Assembly (NCBI GenBank): GCA_022496185.1 | Contig: WTXG01000583.1 | Coordinates: forward strand, 1-11,874 | DNA length: 11,874 nucleotides | Direction: 5' to 3' | Source: Multifurca ochricompacta | Lineage: Eukaryota > Basidiomycota > Agaricomycetes > Russulales > Russulaceae | Part shown: positions 1 through 5,257 of the stretch, in pieces | How positions within the stretch are numbered: position 1 is the first letter of the stretch | Layout: the number at the start of each line of letters is the position of its first letter | Notes under the pieces: model-generated | What the model saw: only the letters and a program-made list of their open reading frames with translations | What the model was told of the DNA's origin: nothing | The model's database searches: none | Made by a program: the position numbers and the translations under genes

Positions 1-647
1 TGTTTGCATGAGCTCTCTGTAAACATCTCAACATTCAGCAGAATATCTCCACAGCATACCACCCCCAGACCAATGGCCAGTCAGAACAGATGAACCAATG
101 GTTGGAACAGTATCTTCATTTTTGGTGCAATGAACGACAGGATGATTGGGCAGATTGGCTAGCGACAGCAGAGTTCGCACACAACAGCTGGCCAAACAGG
201 ACAACGAAGACCTCCCCCTTCTCCCTTATTATGGGATGGGACCCCCACACTACTTGGACAGATAAACCTACCAATGTGCCATCTGTAACCCAATGTATTG
301 GCCAATGGGAAGAGATAAGGGAATCTGCCAATAGGAATCTTTTAAAGGTGCAAAGGACCCTGACTGAGAAACCCACAAGGTTTACACCCTACCAGGTCAG
401 GGATCAAGTCTGGCTAGAGGGACATAACATTCATACTTCCCATCCAATGGTGAAATTAGCTCCCTGACGCTATGGCCCCTTTCTGATTGAACAGAAGCTC
501 TTGGACATTACATACAGATTGACGCTGCCCCCCACATGGAAGATACACCCCATTTTCCATGCCAACCTCCTTACACCATACAAAGAGACTTCTATTCACG
601 GACAGAATTTCCCAAGGCCTCCTCCTGAATTAATCAATGGAGAACTG

Positions 648-818
648 GAATGGGAGGTAGAGCATATCGCTGACACTAAGTGGAAGGGACGAGGGTGCAA
701 CTGGAAGCTCCACTATCTGATCAAATGGAAGGGCTTCCCTGATGCTGACAACTTGTGGGAAGCCGCTACAGACATGTTTGCACCCAAGTTGATTGAAGAA
801 TTCTATAGGCGCCATCCT
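648..818 (+). other. Chromodomain of copy A integrase
   Basis: About 57 codons with the chromodomain pattern: an EWEVEHI strand, a variable basic loop, a YLIKWKGF strand with the conserved Trp, an aromatic-cage region with NLWEAA, and a C-terminal helix ending EEFYRRHP. It follows the integrase GPY/F module, as expected for chromoviruses. Family knowledge says such domains bind modified histone H3 and bias integration to heterochromatin. Copy B is cut off just upstream of the equivalent position, so this is the only chromodomain in the window. Confidence 0.88.
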
Positions 819-843
819 GAGGCAGATAAAGAGGAGACCACCA

Positions 844-845
844 TA
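844..845. repeat. TA target-site duplication, left copy
   Basis: The dinucleotide TA directly precedes the CAGTG terminus of the palindromic element. It matches the TA at 2467-2468 after the other terminus. TA duplication is the signature of Tc1/mariner insertion. Keeping one TA and skipping 846-2468 restores a continuous copy A frame. Confidence 0.88.
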
Positions 846-851
846 CAGTGC

Positions 852-871
852 CTCACAAAACTGAGTCAATG
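852..871 (+). repeat. Terminal 20-bp segment with an inverted subterminal copy (left arm)
   Basis: CTCACAAAACTGAGTCAATG at 852-871 recurs as its exact reverse complement at 1037-1056. Mirrored copies lie at 2257-2276 (exact) and 2442-2460 (one A shorter). So there are four sites in all, an outer and an inner one per arm. In Tc1-family elements paired outer and inner repeats near the ends serve as transposase binding sites; that role is inferred here. Confidence 0.75.
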
Positions 872-1036
872 TTTTGCACTTTTGCACTGTTTGTTGAATA
901 TCACATCAGCCAAAACAAATATAAACAAAGTCTTGGTAGACCATAAAAGGTACAAGATAAGGGTTATGTAATGCAACAATGATTATGTAATTCTGATCAA
1001 AACCTGTGGAGCTATGCCCATTTCAAATTGGGGACT

Positions 1037-1056
1037 CATTGACTCAGTTTTGTGAG
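1037..1056 (-). repeat. Inner subterminal copy of the terminal repeat (left arm)
   Basis: Exact inverted copy of 852-871, 165 bp further in. Both inner copies have four A residues in the run, like the left outer copy. The three-A right outer copy is therefore probably the derived one. Confidence 0.75.
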
Positions 1057-1207
1057 TGGGTATCAGAAATATCAGAATCTGATGCTCCACCAAATGTACA
1101 GCAACCAATCCTTAATATATGGTTACCATAGTTGTCTTAATATTGATGGGACCTGGAATAGAGCTATTTAACCATGGTTTACATTCCCAGAATATTATAA
1201 TTTCCCA

Positions 1208-1696
1208 ATGCACCCCACCTCCTCTGCTCAGAAAGAAAACATGCTCTCTCTGGCCTCTGAAGGTCATTCCACTGACACTATTGCCTCCAGACTCAGCCTC
1301 AGCCAGTCCAGAGTCTCTAGGACACTCAGAACCCTCCTTCCCAACCATCAGTCACCTCATTTTGGTCATCTTTCCAAGCTCTCTGCTACCTCTGAACATG
1401 CTATCATGATACAAATCACCACAGAAAAGGTTGGCAATGCTGTCCAGGCCACAAAGCACATCAATTCCATCATCCCCAACCATGTCTCTTCACAAACTGT
1501 GCATTGGGTTCTTAAACAACATTCATTCAAGGCTGTAACAAAGAAGAAAAGGCCACTACTCTCTGCAGTACATTGCAAGAAGCACTTAGCCTTTGCTTTG
1601 AAGTACCAAAACTGGACTATGGAGGACTGGAAGAGGGTGATTTGGTCAGATGAGACCAAAATCAACAGGTTTGGGTCAGATGCCAGTCCTCCATAG
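1208..1696 (+). pseudogene. Truncated Tc1-like transposase, sense copy (N-terminal part)
   Basis: Tc1-family transposases bind the element ends through paired helix-turn-helix domains and cut with a DDE/D catalytic core. This 162-residue frame starts at ATG 1208. A first helix-turn-helix covers about residues 8-40 (ENMLSLASEGHSTDTIASRL, then a SQSRVSRTLR recognition-type helix). A second DNA-binding region covers about 65-115, including the SSQTVHWVLKQH helix. The start of the catalytic core ends in VIWSDETKINRFGSD, which contains the first catalytic Asp. Family members are about 330-350 residues, so roughly the last half, with the other two catalytic acids, is missing. The final residues come from the junction into the inverted arm, and the stop at 1694 lies in that antisense DNA. 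It cannot be catalytic; at most it could bind the element ends. Confidence 0.85.
1631..1682. other. Unique centre (loop) of the palindrome
   Basis: These 52 bp are present only once. They continue the sense transposase frame from the arm into the first catalytic-Asp motif and end at the inversion joint. A short GGTCAGATG-type word occurs twice within it, near 1644-1652 and at the joint (1674-1682). That could be a trace of microhomology or template switching when the inversion formed. Confidence 0.7.
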
Positions 1697-2105
1697 TCCA
1701 GTTTTGGTACTTCAAAGCAAAGGCTAAGTGCTTCTTGCAATGTACTGCAGAGAGTAGTGGCCTTTTCTTCTTTGTTACAGCCTTGAATGAATGTTGTTTA
1801 AGAACCCAATGCACAGTTTGTGAAGAGACATGGTTGGGGATGATGGAATTGATGTGCTTTGTGGCCTGGACAGCATTGCCAACCTTTTCTGTGGTGATTT
1901 GTATCATGATAGCATGTTCAGAGGTAGCAGAGAGCTTGGAAAGATGACCAAAATGAGGTGACTGATGGTTGGGAAGGAGGGTTCTGAGTGTCCTAGAGAC
2001 TCTGGACTGGCTGAGGCTGAGTCTGGAGGCAATAGTGTCAGTGGAATGACCTTCAGAGGCCAGAGAGAGCATGTTTTCTTTCTGAGCAGAGGAGGTGGGG
2101 TGCAT
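1662..2105 (-). pseudogene. Truncated Tc1-like transposase, inverted copy
   Basis: On the minus strand this 147-residue frame, from ATG at 2105 down to 1662, repeats the first about 142 residues of the sense fragment exactly. It has both DNA-binding regions and diverges after the NWTMEDW segment, where the palindrome centre begins. It therefore loses even the first catalytic Asp. It could encode only a DNA-binding fragment. It is convergent with the sense copy, so transcripts of the two would overlap by full complementarity. Confidence 0.85.
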
Positions 2106-2466
2106 TGGGAAATTATAATATTCTGGGAATGTAAACCATGGTTAAATAGCTCTATTCCAGGTCCCATCAATATTAAGACAACTATGGTAACCATATATTA
2201 AGGATTGGTTGCTGTACATTTGGTGGAGCATCAGATTCTGATATTTCTGATACCCACTCACAAAACTGAGTCAATGAGTCCCCAATTTGAAATGGGCATA
2301 GCTCCACAGGTTTTGATCAGAATTACATAATCATTGTTGCATTACATAACCCTTATCTTGTACCTTTTATGGTCTACCAAGACTTTGTTTATATTTGTTT
2401 TGGCTGATGTGATATTCAACAAACAGTGCAAAAGTGCAAAACATTGACTCAGTTTGTGAGGCACTG
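1683..2466 (-). repeat. Right arm of the long inverted repeat
   Basis: 784-bp arm, the reverse complement of 846-1630 with one fewer A in the terminal run (2452-2457 region). It carries the antisense copy of the transposase start and of the leader, and the mirrored subterminal repeat at 2257-2276. Confidence 0.88.
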
Positions 2467-2468
2467 TA
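2467..2468. repeat. TA target-site duplication, right copy
   Basis: TA follows the final CACTG of the element and matches 844-845. Reading resumes at 2469 in the copy A frame. Confidence 0.88.
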
Positions 2469-3110
2469 CATGCACTCCAACAATCTTTTCCCCCAATGCA
2501 ACCCAAAGCGAACCAGATGTCTCCCTCCAGTGTCCACACATTGGCCGCCATTGATGTGTTTCCTCTTCTTTCTCCTCTTCACCCTCCTTCTTGTCCATTA
2601 TCTCCTATTGACTATGATGCCGCCACCAAGGTGGCCAAAGGGATCAGAACCACCAACATCAATGAAGATTTTAGTCTGCCCAAGCACCCCCACCCAAACA
2701 ACCTGATCAACATCAACTTCAGCAATGAGGCCCCTGAATTTCCATTCTTCCCAAACAACCCTGAATCTCAATTCTACTTTCCGCTTATGATCCCAACGTC
2801 CAGAAACAATGGCACAACCAAAGTAGCCAAGTACATTTACTACACAAATGAAGGTATGGATGTAGCCAGGTGTTTGGAAAGAGGAGGACCAGTCTATGGA
2901 GCTCCGGTGTACTTGGAGGAGAAGAAGATCAATTGACTCCACTATGTCCTAGGGCCAGAACATCTGCAGCACCTCTCAGCCAGTGACCCCTGTGCCTTCA
3001 CTATCAATGAGGTGCTCTGGGACTTGCACATGCCGTGACTGACTGCCAAGGTTGCACAGTTGCACAAGTTCCAGGCACTCTGAGACAACCTGGAAATGCA
3101 ATGCCACAAC
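2469..3110 (+). pseudogene. C-terminal extension of copy A pol, unrecognised
   Basis: This is the continuation of the copy A frame after the insertion. If the transposon and one TA are skipped, codon 843-845 is followed directly by the codon at 2469. There are then 155 codons without a stop until TGA 2934-2936. Beyond it the same frame still reads like protein to 3110, broken only by TGA at 3036 and 3081. The sequence is Pro/Ser-rich at first, then has two related TKVAK-I...TN segments (about 2623-2665 and 2815-2850) and a conserved-looking GPVYGAPVYLEEK stretch. I do not recognise a domain. It may be a lineage-specific Pol tail after the chromodomain. A fused or independent fragment is less likely but possible, since phase agreement alone has a one-in-three chance. 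Confidence 0.6.
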
Positions 3111-3227
3111 TGTTACAAACCCCACTGCGTCGTCTTGTTTTCCTTTTTCCGTCATGTGACTCTTTGTTGGGACATGTTGACCCCCTTTGTTGACTGTGTT
3201 GTGACCGGCTTTGTCCTTGTTTGTCCC

Positions 3228-3255
3228 TTATCTCTGACTCATGCAGTGCTTATCT
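3228..3255 (-). promoter_or_regulatory. Two GATA-factor type motifs in U3 of copy B
   Basis: AGATAA on the minus strand (TTATCT at 3228-3233 and 3250-3255), about 180-205 bp upstream of the TATA element. The copy C LTR has five in a comparable part of U3. Fungal GATA factors bind HGATAR. These short motifs are weak evidence alone. Confidence 0.4.
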
Positions 3256-3430
3256 ATGACTTGTCCCTTACACCAGAATGCTTACGTATTTTCCCACCAG
3301 AATCGCGACTATACCGGATTCGTCTACATATATTCTCACCTGGCCCACTTGACTCCGTTCCCCCTTTGGATATATTACGACTTCGTTGATACGCCGAGTA
3401 CGATACTCCGATTCAGACTCTGATCTCTAT

Positions 3431-3442
3431 TACGTATATAAG
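3431..3442 (+). promoter_or_regulatory. TATA element of copy B LTR promoter
   Basis: TACGTATATAAG is identical to 8881-8892 in the copy C LTR even though the flanking U3 is diverged. The predicted transcript start (3469) is 34 nt after the first T of TATATAAG, a normal spacing for a eukaryotic TATA promoter. Confidence 0.8.
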
Positions 3443-3468
3443 GCCTGCCTAGATAGCCTGTATGCCTT

Positions 3469-3479
3469 AGACTCGACTT
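3469..3479 (+). promoter_or_regulatory. Predicted transcript 5' end and self-primer of copy B
   Basis: AGACTCGACTT is the perfect complement of the 11-nt site at 3708-3718 beside the LTR. In Tf1-type elements the first 11 nt of the RNA fold back onto the primer binding site and prime reverse transcription. The pairing stops after exactly 11 bp on both sides. The start site is inferred from the TATA spacing and this pairing. Confidence 0.75.
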
Positions 3480-3541
3480 CTTAATTGACTTGGTGCATTA
3501 CCTTCTGGGTGATTCCTAAGACCCGACTCTTGAATTGTCTC

Positions 3542-3556
3542 AGTGCTTTTGGCACT
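3542..3556 (+). other. Conserved small hairpin in the copy B leader
   Basis: AGTGC-TTTTG-GCACT forms a 5-bp stem and 5-nt loop, starting 73 nt after the predicted transcript start. The same sequence sits at the same distance in copy C, extended there to a 6-bp stem. Its role is unknown. Confidence 0.5.
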
Positions 3557-3659
3557 TATCCGCTCAACAACACTAAGGGATTAGCTCCTTTGTGTTGACT
3601 TCTCACCCAATCTCCGTGTACTTGAAAGACAGTGCATACCTGACTTCGTAGTTTTGCTA

Positions 3660-3680
3660 CACGACTCCTCACATGTCGTG
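3660..3680 (+). other. U5 hairpin next to the primer binding site, copy B
   Basis: CACGAC (3660-3665) pairs with GTCGTG (3675-3680), ending 25 nt before the LTR end. Copy C has a different sequence but also a stem in the same place. Position and conserved pairing resemble the U5 stem-loop that helps priming in Tf1 and retroviruses; the function is inferred. Confidence 0.5.
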
Positions 3681-3707
3681 ATGAACGCCCGCATCAGGCA
3701 TTACATT

Positions 3708-3718
3708 AAGTCGAGTCT
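3708..3718 (+). promoter_or_regulatory. Self-priming primer binding site of copy B
   Basis: AAGTCGAGTCT begins 2 nt after the LTR. It pairs perfectly with the predicted RNA 5' end (3469-3479). It has no TGG start as expected for a tRNA 3' CCA primer. Confidence 0.78.
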
Positions 3719-3727
3719 CTCCCCACC

Positions 3728-5257
3728 GTGGCTTCATCCAGCCGCAGTCAGACCTTGCACAACGAAGAACTCATCGACCGCCGAGATGAGGATAATCTTT
3801 CACAACAAGTCCTTGGCTCTGCCATCTGGAAAGATTTTGAAACCGAGTTTGGATACTATGTCTATCACAACGATCAGTACCAGCCAGTTGAATACGACGA
3901 ACAGAAGAGGGTCTGGTACTGTATCCATTACTCTAGAAGCCATCGTTCCTGGGTTACCACAGGACCTGCCCCACCAGAGTACGGCCTAGGACCCTGGAGA
4001 GAAAATCCTCCGGCCATCGTCACAGATTCAGAACCAGAAGAATACATTGAAGAAAGCAGCGAAGACGCACAAGTCATAGCCACTAGATTTACGGCTCAGA
4101 CAGTTGCACCAGAGAGTACTACGTTCAGAACATCTGCTTTAGTCTCTCCCCAGATCACACGACAAACCTCAGACACCCCGACTATCACCTATCCTACGAT
4201 GTCGACCATCGCTGCACAGTTACCCGACCCCGCTCCAGTTGTCCCCGCTCCAAATCTTCCCCCTCCATCAGGACGCCTTACGGGAGTCCTACCGACAACA
4301 TTCACTGGCGATTGATCACAGAGCAAGAAGTTCATGCTCGAATTCGAGACATTCAAAAATTTCAATCATGACGTCCCACAGATCGTGAACCCCTTCCAAC
4401 GAACCAACCTCTTCCTCTCACTTATCAGAGGGGATTCCGTCGATGATTGGACAATGGAGCAGATTGAATGGCTGAATGACAGAGTTACAGCCGGAACCAG
4501 AACCACAGACGAGGATCTGTGGGATGTAGTGGTGCAAAGATTTAAAGACACCTTCACAGATGGGCAGGCCAAACAGAAGGCTGCCAGAGAATTGAAGTCC
4601 CTGAAAATGGAGAGAGGGGACTTGGATGGCTATGTAGCCAGATTTCGCAACCTGGCCAAGAGAGCAGGGTACGATGTAAACGAAGAGGCAACGCTTGACC
4701 TCTTCTCCCAGGGGTTGCCCAACCCCCTGGTGAAAAACATCATCCAATTCCATCACCCCGAGTCATGGAGCCAGTGGACAAGTGCTGCTAGAATGCAGCA
4801 ACAGGATTATTTAGACTTCCAAACACGATTTGGAGTTGACATGAAGAAGGGTAAAACCCGTGATCAGTGGAAAGCAGCATTTGGGGTAAAACCTACCCAT
4901 CCTCAAGACCCCAACGCTATGGACACATTGGCCAACCATACCAAAGCCCGTGCAGCCCTTACCGACAACAAAAAGAAAAACCTTATGAACGAAGGGCGCT
5001 GCTTTCACTGCTGGGCACAGGGACACATGTCGCGATTCTGCCCAAAGAAAACAGTTTGTGCTGCTGAAGCAATGGTAGCCACTGCCACCACGACACCACC
5101 AATCCAGAACCTACCCACCCCAGTAAAAGAAAACCCGGTAACTGCCCCGAAAACTAAAGAACAAAAAGTGGCAGCTATCTGGGAACATATGATGAACGAA
5201 GACAAGGCAGTACGCACCTTGATCATCGATAAGGCCTTCGGCCAGAAGGATTTTTGA
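3728..5257 (+). pseudogene. gag: Gag of copy B, with lost ATG and one in-frame TGA
   Basis: Structural protein that forms the virus-like particle and packages element RNA; about 509 codons. The N-terminal about 110 residues are conserved with copy C (WKDFE-EFGYYVY, then GPAPPE-GLGPWRENPP) but match no domain I know. A Pro/Ser/Thr-rich linker follows. Then comes a retrotransposon Gag core (about 4316-4830; FLSLIRGDSVDDWTMEQ, then LDLFSQGLPNPLV). A CX2CX4HX4C zinc knuckle lies at 5000-5041 (CFHCWAQGHMSRFC). The start aligned with copy C's ATG (9173) is GTG here. An in-frame TGA at 4313-4315 replaces a CGC Arg codon of copy C (9770). Gag ends at TGA 5255-5257, overlapping pol, which lies in the -1 frame. 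Confidence 0.87.
5000..5041 (+). other. CCHC zinc knuckle of copy B Gag
   Basis: Cys-X2-Cys-X4-His-X4-Cys with all four zinc ligands intact. This nucleocapsid module binds element RNA. The copy C equivalent is at 10462-10503. Confidence 0.9.

Larger units (their letters stand above)
1..845 (+). pseudogene. Pol fragment: integrase C-terminal half, GPY/F module and chromodomain (copy A)
   Basis: Integrase inserts retroelement cDNA into chromosomes, and the chromodomain directs it toward particular chromatin. The frame runs from base 3. The HPQT-NGQSEQ segment carries the catalytic Glu (codon 84-86) of the DD35E core; the two catalytic Asp residues lie upstream of the window. It is followed by the AEFAHNSW segment and a GPF motif (474-482), then a chromodomain at 648-818. 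A TGA at 9-11 replaces a CGA that is intact in copy B (7939-7941). A second TGA at 465-467 replaces an Arg codon (AGA in copy B at 8395). The frame has no indels. It is broken at codon 843-845 (ATA), whose TA became the target site of the inserted element, so a read-through protein would end within the insertion at 969-971. Confidence 0.88.
846..1630 (+). repeat. Left arm of the long inverted repeat
   Basis: 785-bp arm pairing with 1683-2466. It contains the outer terminus, a subterminal inverted copy of a 20-bp terminal segment at 1037-1056, a non-coding leader, and the 5' part of a transposase gene from 1208. No large ORF other than the transposase fragment is credible here; the overlapping frame at 1119-1409 is a shadow. 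Confidence 0.88.
846..2466. mobile_element. Palindromic (foldback) Tc1/mariner derivative made of two inverted left ends
   Basis: The element is 1,621 bp, begins CAGTGCCTCACAAAACTGAG and ends with the inverted equivalent. The left arm (846-1630, 785 bp) and right arm (1683-2466, 784 bp) are reverse complements. I followed them through the outer non-coding halves and through their encoded proteins; the only difference I found is one A in a run near the terminus (four at 857-860, three opposite). A 52-bp unique centre (1631-1682) separates them. Each arm holds a Tc1-like terminus, about 360 bp of leader and the start of a transposase gene. Neither has the second half of the gene or a normal right end. 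TA duplicates flank the whole structure, so it most likely inserted as one unit, mobilised in trans by a complete relative. Confidence 0.88.
1..3110 (+). mobile_element. Ty3/gypsy chromovirus copy A, 3' pol remnant interrupted by a Tc1-type palindrome
   Basis: This is the 3' part of a chromodomain-bearing Ty3/gypsy retrotransposon. Positions 1-845 align codon by codon with the integrase end of copy B (about 7919-8558) and then continue into a chromodomain that copy B lacks. A palindromic DNA transposon occupies 846-2466. After it the same frame (codons starting at multiples of 3) resumes at 2469 and can be followed, with TGA interruptions, to 3110, where the LTR of copy B begins. No polypurine tract or LTR of copy A itself is visible. 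The upstream part (gag, protease, reverse transcriptase, integrase core) lies outside the window or is lost. Same-frame TGA codons at 9, 465, 2934, 3036 and 3081 make it non-functional. Confidence 0.85.
3111..3705 (+). repeat. 5' LTR of copy B (595 bp)
   Basis: It starts TGTTACAAACC and ends ATTACA, a slightly decayed version of the TGTTAC...GTAACA termini of the copy C LTR. Both LTRs are exactly 595 bp and align colinearly. The first about 320 bp (U3) are poorly conserved, while the TATA region and what follows are better conserved. The borders are fixed by comparison, not by target duplications, which would lie outside the window. Confidence 0.85.

Noticed and set aside
1119..1409. 96-residue ORF overlapping the transposase start, with an identical mirror at 1904-2194
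   Set aside because: It overlaps the recognisable transposase in another frame and resembles no protein; its duplication simply follows from the palindrome.
846..2466. Palindrome as a sequencing or amplification chimera
   Set aside because: Both ends stop at transposon termini with TA duplicates, and the copy A frame resumes in phase beyond it; a read-level foldback artefact would invert the flanks too. Read support should still be checked.
2342..2582. Minus-strand ORFs in the right terminus running into copy A
   Set aside because: They are chance frames crossing the transposon border, with no domain and mixed origin.
2496..2936. Independent host gene starting at ATG 2496
   Set aside because: It is in phase with copy A pol across the excised transposon and the frame is already open upstream of that ATG; no promoter or intron is visible. 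Kept as a probable Pol extension, not a gene.
3706..3727. tRNA-type primer binding site after the LTR
   Set aside because: No TGG at the expected place in either copy, whereas an 11-nt complement to the predicted RNA 5' end is present in both.
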